6,532 bases of DNA from positions 1 to 6,532 of the forward strand of contig JAGYNF010000091.1 of NCBI GenBank assembly GCA_018400215.1. Reading direction: 5' to 3'. Both the position numbers and the translations under genes were made by a program. The notes beneath the pieces were generated by a model. That model saw only the letters and a program-made list of their open reading frames with translations. It was not told the origin of the DNA and did not search any database. The DNA is from Cyanobium sp. M55B138 (GTDB lineage: Bacteria; Cyanobacteriota; Cyanobacteriia; PCC-6307; Cyanobiaceae). Positions 1 to 6,376 of the stretch are shown in pieces (the first letter of the stretch is position 1; each line of letters begins with the position of its first letter).

Positions 1-656
1 TGGGCGCCTTCTCGATCATCGCCAGCGATTCCCAGGCCATGGGCCGGGTGGGCGAGGTGATCACCCGCACCTTCCAGACCGCCCACAAAATGAAAGTGCA
101 GCGCGGCCCGCTGCCGGAAGACTCCAGCCGCAACGACAACACGCGCCTGAAGCGCTACATCGCCAAAACCACGATCAACCCGGCGATCGCCCACGGGCTG
201 GATTCGCAGATCGGCTCGGTGGAGGTGGGCAAGCTGGCCGATCTGGTGCTGTGGAAGCCGGGCTTCTTCGGGGTGAAACCGGAGCTGGTGATCAAGGGGG
301 GTTCGATTGTGTGGGCCCAGATGGGCGATGCCAACGCCTCGATTCCCACCCCCGGCCCGGTGCACGGCCGACCGATGTTCGCTGCCTTTGGCGGGGCCCT
401 CGCCCCCAGCTGCCTCACCTTTGTGAGCCAGGCGGCCCTCGATGCCGACATTCCCCGCCAGCTCGGCCTGAAGCGCCCCTGCGTGCCAGTGGTGAACACC
501 CGCGGCGGCATCGGCAAGGGCTCCATGCGGAACAACGACGCCCTGCCCCAGGTGGAGGTCGACCCCCAGACCTACGAGGTGTTCGCCGACGGCGCGCTGC
601 TCACCTGCGAGCCGGCCGAGGTGCTGCCGATGGCCCAGCGCTACTTTTTGCTCTGA
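1..656 (+). CDS. ureC: Urease subunit alpha, C-terminal part (5' end outside window)
   Basis: Urease hydrolyses urea to ammonia and carbamate in the cytoplasm; UreC carries the dinickel active site. The frame is open from base 3 and gives 217 residues plus a TGA stop, about the last 40% of a usual chain of roughly 570 residues. Visible family landmarks are [13 protein letters not shown] near the start, whose first Asp (codon at 27-29) matches the nickel-ligand Asp known as D360 in Klebsiella numbering, then [39 protein letters not shown], the DPQTYEV segment and the closing [15 protein letters not shown]. The nickel-binding histidines, carbamylated lysine and flap histidine lie upstream of the window. 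The reading frame is intact, so the enzyme looks functional. In cyanobacteria ureC commonly ends a ureABC-type operon. The next gene starts 122 bases downstream on the same strand and probably has its own promoter. Confidence 0.97.
   Translation, partial: GAFSIIASDSQAMGRVGEVITRTFQTAHKMKVQRGPLPEDSSRNDNTRLKRYIAKTTINPAIAHGLDSQIGSVEVGKLADLVLWKPGFFGVKPELVIKGGSIVWAQMGDANASIPTPGPVHGRPMFAAFGGALAPSCLTFVSQAALDADIPRQLGLKRPCVPVVNTRGGIGKGSMRNNDALPQVEVDPQTYEVFADGALLTCEPAEVLPMAQRYFLL
183..190. repeat. HIP1 octamer
   Basis: An exact GCGATCGC palindrome inside ureC. This is the Highly Iterated Palindrome that is over-represented in many cyanobacterial genomes. A single copy inside a coding region means little alone. 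With the second copy at 6062-6069 it gives mild support for a cyanobacterial origin. Confidence 0.5.
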
Positions 657-712
657 GGAGGTCCCGCAGCCGTTGCCGTTGATGCCGCTCCGGCAGCGGG
701 AAAGGTGGTTCC

Positions 713-754
713 GTAGCAACCCATACGTGCGCGCCTGCGGGGGTTCCGGATGAT
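713..754 (+). promoter_or_regulatory. Candidate NtcA-activated promoter of the ATP-grasp operon
   Basis: Seen directly: GTA at 713-715, eight bases, then TAC at 724-726, flanked symmetrically by C712 and G727. A 22-base gap (727-748) is followed by GATGAT at 749-754, which matches four of six positions of TATAAT. Known: the cyanobacterial nitrogen regulator NtcA binds GTA-N8-TAC, and in activated promoters the site sits about 22 bases before the -10 box, replacing the -35. Inferred: transcription would start near 760, leaving a leader of about 18 bases before the ATG at 779. Weak points are the imperfect -10 (it lacks the TAN3T form) and the absence of the commoner T/A flanks. By base composition, an exact match by chance in this 122-base gap is on the order of 1%. 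Confidence 0.5.
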
Positions 755-778
755 TCGCGGGCCGTCCCAGGCCTGCGC

Positions 779-2245
779 ATGTTCACGGACTACACCCCGA
801 ATCGCGGCTACGACGAATATTTCAGTGCTCCCGATCAGCCGCGCAGCGCCCTGCGGCCCCTGCTGTCCTCCCTGGGCCAGCTGGGCCTGGATGAACTGAA
901 CCGCAACCACGCGGCGGCCGGCGTGCTGCTGAAGCGGCTGGGGGCCACCTTTCGGCTCAACGGATCCGACCAGCGGGGCGCCGAGCGCATCCTGCCCTTT
1001 GATCCCCTGCCCAGGCTGATCGGCACCAGCGACTGGCAGCGGCTGGAGCGGGGCCTGATCCAACGGCTGGAGGCGATCGACCAATTCCTCGCCGATGTCT
1101 ACGGCGACCAGTTGATCCTGCGCGACGGCGTCATTCCCCGGGCCGACGTGGAAAGTTCCCAGGGCTGGCGACCCCAGATGCAGGGGTTCAAGCCACCCCG
1201 GGGGCGTTGGTGCCACATCTCCGGCCTCGACCTGGTGCGGGATGGCGCAGGCACCTGGCGGGTGCTGGAGGACAACCTGCGCTGCCCCTCCGGTGTGGCC
1301 TACTTCCTCGAAAACCGGCGCGTGATGAAGCGCATGTTCCCGAGCCTGTTCGCCGGCCGCACCGTGCAGCCCATCGACGACTACCCCTCCCACCTGCTAC
1401 AGACCCTGCGGGAACTGGCCCCCTGGACCGAAACCCCCAAGGTGGTGCTGCTGACGCCCGGGGTGTACAACAGCGCCTACTTCGAGCACAGCTACCTGGC
1501 CCAGCAGATGGGCATCCAGCTGGTGGAGGGGCGCGACCTGGTGTGTCAGGACGAGCGGGTGTGGATGCGCAGCACCGCCGGCCTGGAGCCCGTGGATGTG
1601 ATCTATCGCCGCATTGATGACGACTTCCTCGACCCCGAAGTCTTCCGCGGCGACTCGATGCTGGGCGTGGCGGGACTGATGCGGGCCTACCGGGCGGGGC
1701 GGGTGGGCATCGCCAATGCGCCGGGCACCGGCGTGGCTGACGACAAGCTCATCTATATCTATGTGCCGGAGATGATCCGCTACTACCTCAATGAAGAACC
1801 CATCATTGAAAACGTGCCCACCTACCTCTGCTCACGGCCTGATGAACAGAGCTACGTGCTGGCCCATCTCAGTGAACTGGTGGTGAAGTCGGTGGCAGAA
1901 GCTGGTGGGTACGGCATGCTGATCGGCCCCCATGCCAGCGCGGCAGAGATCGCTGAATTCGCCGAAAAGATCCAGGCCGATCCCCGCAATTTCATCGCCC
2001 AACCCACCCTGGAACTCTCCACTGTGCCCTCCCTGAGCGAGGGCGAGCTCTTCCCCTGCCATGTGGATCTGCGGCCCTACGTGCTGCGGGGCAAGGGGGC
2101 CTGGGTGAGCCCTGGCGGCCTGACCCGCGTGGCCCTACGGCGCGGCTCCCTGGTGGTGAACTCCTCCCAGGGAGGCGGCTGCAAGGACACCTGGATCGTG
2201 AGCGAGGGTGCCCCCAGCGACAACCAGGAGATGGTGCCATGCTAA
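779..2245 (+). CDS. Circularly permuted type-2 ATP-grasp protein (COG2308, DUF404/DUF407 type)
   Basis: A full-length 488-residue predicted ATP-dependent carboxylate-amine ligase, probably cytoplasmic. ATP-grasp enzymes activate a carboxylate as acyl-phosphate and join it to an amine; this family's substrate is not established. Landmarks in order: YDEYF (11-15), ERILPFDPLPRLI (69-81), FLADVYGDQ (103-111), E-x-N-x-R (E164, N166, R168), SGVAYFLENR (171-180), LTPGVYNSAYFEH (225-237), VDVIYRRIDDDFLDP (272-286), NAPGTGVADDK (313-323), VVK (K370) with the glycine-rich loop AGGYGM (375-380), HVDLRPYVL (428-436) and VVNSSQGGGCKDTW (459-472). The metal-binding E-x-N-x-R motif precedes the nucleotide-binding lysine and glycine loop, the reverse of normal ATP-grasp order, so the permutation is visible. 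The ATG at 779 gives the usual family N-terminus; no clear Shine-Dalgarno precedes it. It is the first gene of a three-gene operon. Confidence 0.95.
   Translation: MFTDYTPNRGYDEYFSAPDQPRSALRPLLSSLGQLGLDELNRNHAAAGVLLKRLGATFRLNGSDQRGAERILPFDPLPRLIGTSDWQRLERGLIQRLEAIDQFLADVYGDQLILRDGVIPRADVESSQGWRPQMQGFKPPRGRWCHISGLDLVRDGAGTWRVLEDNLRCPSGVAYFLENRRVMKRMFPSLFAGRTVQPIDDYPSHLLQTLRELAPWTETPKVVLLTPGVYNSAYFEHSYLAQQMGIQLVEGRDLVCQDERVWMRSTAGLEPVDVIYRRIDDDFLDPEVFRGDSMLGVAGLMRAYRAGRVGIANAPGTGVADDKLIYIYVPEMIRYYLNEEPIIENVPTYLCSRPDEQSYVLAHLSELVVKSVAEAGGYGMLIGPHASAAEIAEFAEKIQADPRNFIAQPTLELSTVPSLSEGELFPCHVDLRPYVLRGKGAWVSPGGLTRVALRRGSLVVNSSQGGGCKDTWIVSEGAPSDNQEMVPC
2226..2230 (+). promoter_or_regulatory. Ribosome binding site of the alpha-E gene
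   Basis: AGGAG lies 8 bases before the ATG at 2239, inside the last codons of the ATP-grasp gene. It fixes the start of the alpha-E gene, which overlaps the preceding stop by 7 bases, and implies coupled translation. It is the clearest Shine-Dalgarno serving any full gene in this window. Confidence 0.7.
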
Positions 2246-3222
2246 GCCGGGTTGCCGATTCGCTCTACTGGATCAATCGCTATATCGAACGGGCTGAAAA
2301 TATTTCCCGCTTTGTCGAGGTGAGCGAGGCCATGGCCCTGGATTGCCCGCCCGGCAGCGCCGAGCCTTGGCTGCCATTGATCGATGCCAATGGCGATCGG
2401 GAATTGTTCGATTCTCTCTATCCCCAGGGCTCCCCTAGCGACGTGGTGGAGTTTCTGGTGCGTGCCGATGCCAATCCCAGTAGCATCCTCAATTGCTTCA
2501 GTTTAGCCCGGGAAAATGCTCGCCAGATCCGCGAGGTGATCACCACCGAGATGTGGGAGCACCTCAATGACATCTACTGGACCATGCACGAAGACCAGGC
2601 CTTCTGGAAGCAACCCCCCCAGGAATTGCTGCGCGACATACGACGGGCCTGCCAACTGTTCTACGGCATCACCGATGCCACCTTGAGCCGTGATTTGTCC
2701 TGGCACTTCAGCCGTCTGGGGCGACTGCTGGAGCGGGCCGACAAGACCACCCGCATCCTGGATGTGAAGTATTTTCTGCTGCTGCCCTCCCCCGATGAGG
2801 TGGGCGGCGTGCTGGACGAACTGCAGTGGATCTCGTTGTTGCGCAGTGCCGGCGCCTACCAGATGTTCCGCCAGTCGAGCCAACAGGCGATCGAACCCCA
2901 GGCCGTGGCCTCGTTCCTGCTGCTGGATCCCATCTTCCCCCGCTCGGTGCGCTACTGCCTGGGCCGCATCCAGGAGACCCTGCGCATCGTGAGTGGCAAT
3001 GCCGTGCCGGCCACTCCAGACGAGCTGGAGTGCCTCAGCGGACTCACCCTGGCCCGCTGGAGCTACACCCGCATCGAAGAGCTGATCGCCGGGGGCCTGC
3101 ACGAGGCGATCGATGCCCTACAGAGCGATCTCAACGCGCTGCATGGCCTGATTGAGCAGCGCTACCTCACGGCTGCCACCATCCATCCCACCAGCCCCGA
3201 CCCGGCATGCGTGCCCGCGTAG
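2239..3222 (+). CDS. Alpha-E domain protein (DUF403, COG2307)
   Basis: A 327-residue, mostly helical protein of the alpha-E family, named for a conserved Glu-Arg motif. Its activity is not known; the family is found almost exclusively beside permuted ATP-grasp and transglutaminase-like genes and is thought to work with them in amide or peptide formation. Landmarks: start MLSRVADSLYWINRYIERAE (1-20) with the first E17-R18, NPSSILNC (79-86), ARENARQIRE (90-99), TEMWEHLND (103-111), SRLGRLLERADKTTRILDVKY (158-178, second E165-R166), and a C-terminal helix around WSYTRIEELIAGGLHEAIDA (274-293). Length is normal for the family. There is no signal peptide or membrane segment, so it should be cytoplasmic. 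The gene overlaps the upstream gene by 7 bases and the downstream gene by 16, consistent with one transcript and fixed stoichiometry. Base composition is slightly AT-richer near its start than in neighbouring genes. Confidence 0.95.
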   Translation: MLSRVADSLYWINRYIERAENISRFVEVSEAMALDCPPGSAEPWLPLIDANGDRELFDSLYPQGSPSDVVEFLVRADANPSSILNCFSLARENARQIREVITTEMWEHLNDIYWTMHEDQAFWKQPPQELLRDIRRACQLFYGITDATLSRDLSWHFSRLGRLLERADKTTRILDVKYFLLLPSPDEVGGVLDELQWISLLRSAGAYQMFRQSSQQAIEPQAVASFLLLDPIFPRSVRYCLGRIQETLRIVSGNAVPATPDELECLSGLTLARWSYTRIEELIAGGLHEAIDALQSDLNALHGLIEQRYLTAATIHPTSPDPACVPA

Positions 3223-4178
3223 TTCACACCTTCAGCTACCGCTACAGCGCCCCGGTGCTGCTGGGCCCCCACCGCTTTGGGCTGAAGCCGCGGGGTCATG
3301 GCTTCCAGCGGCTGGTGCAGTTTCACCTGCACATCAGCCCCAACCCGAGCCGCCTCTACCCCCTGGTGGCCGCCAGCGGCGATGAAATCCTGCGGGCGCG
3401 CTTCAGCGGCAGCACCGACCATTTCCTGGTGCGGGCAATCAGCGAGGTGGAGACCGAGACGGCCCCCCTGCTGCAGGCCTGCCTGGAGGACAACGAACCG
3501 CAGCTGCCCTATCCAGTGGGCCACCTCAACGGCGACCTGGCGGGCGCCCTGGATGGCTGGCTGCCCAATGGCCAACACGATCCAGCGGCGGTGGACCTGG
3601 CCCAGGAGGCGCTGATGGGCAGCGACCAGCGGGCGCTGATGTTTCTGCAGCAACTGGTGGACATCATTCAGGACCGGGTCAAGTACACCCAGCGCCACGT
3701 GGGGCCGGCCTGGCCGGCGGGGCGCACCCTCAAGGAGCGGGTGGGCTCCTGCCGCGATCTGGCCATGCTGATGGTGGAGTCGTGCCGTTGTGTGGGCCTA
3801 CCGGCCCGCTTTGTGAGCGGCTACCACCTGGTCGACCCCAAACCGGAGCGCTACGACCTGCATGCCTGGGCGGAGGTGTACCTGCCCGGCGCCGGCTGGC
3901 GTGGGTTCGACCCCAGCGGCATGGGGGTGATCGATGACCGCTACATCCCCCTGGCCACCTCCTCCAAGCCCGATCTCACCGCGGCGATCACCGGCAGCTT
4001 TTCGGGCCCGCCCGGCGTCGCCAGTGCCTTCGACTGGCAGATCGACGCCGACCTGCTCGAACCCGACACCCCTGACTACCCAATCCCACCAATGTGCCAA
4101 CCCTCCCCAGAGGTGGAGGTGGAGACCGCCCGCAGCACGCTGGACACGGGTCTGTCCTCCTCCTGGTTCACCACCTGA
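3207..4178 (+). CDS. Transglutaminase-like cysteine peptidase (COG1305)
   Basis: A 323-residue protein of the bacterial transglutaminase-like superfamily, predicted to hydrolyse or exchange amide bonds. The N-terminal beta domain typical of the family (Bact_transglu_N type, about residues 1-85) begins MRARVVHTFSYRYSAPV, with the recognisable PHRFGLKPRG (21-30). The catalytic core spans about 140-240 and has a complete triad: Cys182 in GSCRDLA, His219 in LHAWAEVYLP and Asp235 in FDPSG. No signal peptide is seen, so it should act in the cytoplasm with its operon partners. The ATG at 3207 lies inside the end of the alpha-E gene (16-base overlap), has no Shine-Dalgarno and probably relies on translational coupling. 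The family-like part ends near residue 286. The remaining tail is low in recognisable motifs and is encoded almost wholly over the antisense end of the convergent diguanylate cyclase gene. No terminator hairpin with a T-run was found after the stop. Confidence 0.94.
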   Translation: MRARVVHTFSYRYSAPVLLGPHRFGLKPRGHGFQRLVQFHLHISPNPSRLYPLVAASGDEILRARFSGSTDHFLVRAISEVETETAPLLQACLEDNEPQLPYPVGHLNGDLAGALDGWLPNGQHDPAAVDLAQEALMGSDQRALMFLQQLVDIIQDRVKYTQRHVGPAWPAGRTLKERVGSCRDLAMLMVESCRCVGLPARFVSGYHLVDPKPERYDLHAWAEVYLPGAGWRGFDPSGMGVIDDRYIPLATSSKPDLTAAITGSFSGPPGVASAFDWQIDADLLEPDTPDYPIPPMCQPSPEVEVETARSTLDTGLSSSWFTT

Positions 4179-5365
4179 CCACGGCCCCCATTCTTGGCCA
4201 GGTAGAGGGCCGCATCGGCGGCACGCATCAGGGCCGCATAGTCGTAGCCGGCCTCACTGGCCGTGGAGGCCAGCCCGATCGACAGACTCACCTGCACCAC
4301 CTTGCCCCCACAGGTAGGAATCGGCGTGGCATGGATCAACTGCCTAGTGCGATCAAGCATCTGGGTTGCTTCCCAACTCGTCAACTGCACCAGGATGGCG
4401 AACTCATCACCTCCCAAGCGACCCACCAGATCGGAGCTGCGCAAGCCTTCCCGCAACAACTGGGAGACATCACGAATCACCTGATCACCGGAATCGTGGC
4501 CATGGTTATCGTTGATTTGCTTGAAATAATCCACGTCAATCAAGGCCATCGCCATGGGCAACTTCGCCTGTTGGGCGCGGGCCAGAAACGCAACGGCAGC
4601 CTCACTAAATGCACGGCGATTGTAGATACCTGAGAGGGAATCAATCTGCGCCAACCGGAGCAACTCAGGGATCAATTCGCGCCGGAGCTGCAGCATCAAG
4701 CCCACACAACCGACCAAAAGTGGCAACAGACCAGCCAGAAACACCTGAAACACCAGCAGCAGCGCCTCCCGGCTCACCGTTTGGGTATCGAGGATGGTGA
4801 TCAACGTGGCCCGATCGCCAAAGCGACCCACACCCTCAAGCGCCAGCGGATACTGACGCATGGCCATCAAGGCGACACCGCCCACTGAAGGCAGCGGCCC
4901 GTGAAACACCATCTCCTCCCGCGTCAGGCAGGTGAGCAGGGTGGAGGTGGTGGGGCAATCGCGAAACAACTCCCGCAGCAACGGCTGGTTGGGCAGCTGC
5001 AGCACGTGGGGCAGGGTCAACCCCACCAGGGCATTGTTGGAGGCCGCCAACACCAGACCCCGTTGATCCACCACCAGGGCACTCTCCACGTCACGGCTGG
5101 AGGCGGCCTGCTGCAGCAGCCGTTGCAGGTCATGGAGGGGTTGATAGCTGGTGATGCCCACACTGAGCTGGCGCTGCAACCCCTCGCCCTGGCGCTGCAG
5201 CCCGCGGGCGCTCTGGGAGAGCACCACAAGCCCCACCACCACCGCCATCAGGGCGGAGGATGCCGTGGCCGCCAGGGTCGCCTCCAGCCAGAGGCGGCGA
5301 TTGATCCGGCCGCTGAGCAGCTCTTGCTGCACGGCGCGGCGCCCGGTGAAACGGAACCGTTTCAT
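4076..5365 (-). CDS. Membrane diguanylate cyclase with periplasmic sensor region (GGDEF)
   Basis: A 429-residue enzyme predicted to make cyclic di-GMP from two GTP at the cytoplasmic face of the inner membrane. A transmembrane helix (about 28-51) and a second one (about 202-227) enclose roughly 150 periplasmic residues. The stretch ESALVVDQRGLVLAASN (94-110) followed by VGLTL resembles a Cache-type sensor; that assignment is tentative. The GGDEF domain starts at IDSLSGIYNRRAF (241-253), has the metal-binding DVDYFKQINDNHGHDSGD (277-294), the intact active site GGDEF (318-322, bases 4400-4414) and an RSSD inhibitory I-site (309-312, bases 4430-4441) exactly five residues before it. It should therefore be active and feedback-inhibited. 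No EAL domain is present. Translation is probably coupled to the upstream binding-protein gene through an ATGA overlap (5362-5365), with no Shine-Dalgarno. The last ~30 residues lie beyond the normal GGDEF end and overlap the transglutaminase gene. Confidence 0.95.
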   Translation of the reverse strand: MKRFRFTGRRAVQQELLSGRINRRLWLEATLAATASSALMAVVVGLVVLSQSARGLQRQGEGLQRQLSVGITSYQPLHDLQRLLQQAASSRDVESALVVDQRGLVLAASNNALVGLTLPHVLQLPNQPLLRELFRDCPTTSTLLTCLTREEMVFHGPLPSVGGVALMAMRQYPLALEGVGRFGDRATLITILDTQTVSREALLLVFQVFLAGLLPLLVGCVGLMLQLRRELIPELLRLAQIDSLSGIYNRRAFSEAAVAFLARAQQAKLPMAMALIDVDYFKQINDNHGHDSGDQVIRDVSQLLREGLRSSDLVGRLGGDEFAILVQLTSWEATQMLDRTRQLIHATPIPTCGGKVVQVSLSIGLASTASEAGYDYAALMRAADAALYLAKNGGRGQVVNQEEDRPVSSVLRAVSTSTSGEGWHIGGIG

Positions 5366-6369
5366 GGGGCTACCAGAAAGGCAGTGCTGGGCTGAGGCAG
5401 CGGCGAATCCGCCCGAATGCGCCGTTCCTGCCGCATCAGGGCCGCCATGCGTTCAATCGTCTCCGCCACCGGACCATCGGCTGCCAGCAGCTGCAGTTGC
5501 TCGGCCGGCGTGGGGTACTGCAGGCCCAGCTCCGAGGTGCTGAAGTCGGCCGGGGAGATCTGCTGGCGCTGGGCCATCACCGCCACTGCTTCGGTGCGAT
5601 TGCGGCGGGCGTAATCGCGCACGGTCCACCAGGTGCGCACCAGGTTGCGCAGATCCCTGGCCCTGGTCTGGGCAAAAACCGGATCAACCGCCAACACATC
5701 CACCACCTCACCTGGGATGTCACGGCTGCTGAACAACTCGTGGAAGCGGTCGTCCTGCTCCAGCGGAATGTCGTGGGGGGAGTAGGTGACGATGGCGTCC
5801 AGATCCCCGGCCTTCAGCCGCTGCACCAGGGCCACCGGACCATCAAAGCGCAACTGGAACTGCTCGATCGCCACCGGAGCCCCCGCCAAGCTGCGCAACA
5901 GCAGGTACTCGGCCAACACGGTGCGCTCCAGGCCCACCCGCCGGCCCACCAGATCCCTGGAACTGGCAAGGTCTGTTGTGGCCATGACCCGATCCCCACC
6001 CAGCGATTGGTCCAGCACCAAAATCAGCTGCGGACAACGGGATGGAACGTCCTGGCAGACCGCGATCGCCTCGGGCAGGGTGGTGGCCATCACGTTCACA
6101 TCACCCCGCACAAAGGCCAGGCGTTGGTCCTCCAGGGAGGTGTATTGGTTCACCCTGAGATCCAGGCCCTCCGCAAGGGCCAGTTGCTTCTGTTCAGCCA
6201 GATAGAAATATTCGTAACCAGGCCAGGTCGTGATCGCAACGGTCAACTTTCGCGGCTGCCGGTGCACCAGAAGCCAAACCAGCCCCACGCCCCCGACCGC
6301 CGCCAGAAGCAGGACCAGAATCCGCCAGCGGCGCAGCGGGGACGCCACAGAGAGCAGAGCGGACGGCAT
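5362..6369 (-). CDS. Membrane-anchored substrate-binding protein, SsuA/NMT1-like
   Basis: A 335-residue periplasmic-binding-protein fold of the aliphatic-sulfonate/taurine/NMT1-THI5-like group; the ligand cannot be read from the sequence. After a basic N-terminus (RRWR, 13-16), one hydrophobic helix (about 17-35) ends in HRQPRK. There is no lipobox cysteine and no obvious signal-peptidase site, so it is probably membrane-tethered facing the periplasm. Binding-protein landmarks are TVAITTWPGYEYFYLAEQ (43-60), GDVNVMATTLPEAI (89-102), the hinge-like DLVGRRVGLERTVLAEYLLLRSL (139-161), KAGDLDAIVTYSP (186-198) and VVDVLAVDPVFAQ (222-234). Cys105 and Cys112 could form a disulfide. No ABC permease or ATPase gene is adjacent in the window. 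Instead the gene overlaps the diguanylate cyclase by four bases, and a gene of unknown type ends 7 bases upstream. The start lacks a clear Shine-Dalgarno but places the anchor correctly. Confidence 0.88.
   Translation of the reverse strand: MPSALLSVASPLRRWRILVLLLAAVGGVGLVWLLVHRQPRKLTVAITTWPGYEYFYLAEQKQLALAEGLDLRVNQYTSLEDQRLAFVRGDVNVMATTLPEAIAVCQDVPSRCPQLILVLDQSLGGDRVMATTDLASSRDLVGRRVGLERTVLAEYLLLRSLAGAPVAIEQFQLRFDGPVALVQRLKAGDLDAIVTYSPHDIPLEQDDRFHELFSSRDIPGEVVDVLAVDPVFAQTRARDLRNLVRTWWTVRDYARRNRTEAVAVMAQRQQISPADFSTSELGLQYPTPAEQLQLLAADGPVAETIERMAALMRQERRIRADSPLPQPSTAFLVAP
6062..6069. repeat. HIP1 octamer
   Basis: A second exact GCGATCGC palindrome, inside the substrate-binding-protein gene. 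Several near matches (for example GGCGATCGA) occur elsewhere in the window. It is used only as mild evidence of cyanobacterial origin. Confidence 0.5.
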
Positions 6370-6376
6370 GGCGAAC

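Noticed and set aside
683..699. Possible terminator hairpin after ureC (TGCCG-CTC-CGGCA at 683-695, or CCGCT/AGCGG at 685-699)
   Set aside because: The stems are only five base pairs, they are mutually exclusive and no T-run follows. Such short palindromes are common in GC-rich DNA.
707..748. Direct repeat GGTTCCG at 707-713 and 742-748
   Set aside because: Seven bases, two copies and no partner elsewhere in the gap. It could be an operator, but chance is an adequate explanation; noted only because it flanks the GTA-N8-TAC site.
641..1393. A 250-codon antisense open frame opposite the ATP-grasp gene
   Set aside because: It is a shadow of the high-GC third codon positions. The protein is low-complexity in Gly/Ala/Gln with no recognisable domain, while the opposite strand gives a full conserved enzyme.
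1465..1480. Second GTA...TAC pair inside the ATP-grasp gene
   Set aside because: The spacer is 10 bases instead of 8 and the site is within a conserved coding motif, so it does not fit an NtcA site.
4094..4633. A 179-codon plus-strand open frame within the cyclase gene
   Set aside because: It lies wholly antisense to the conserved GGDEF domain and shows no motif of its own.
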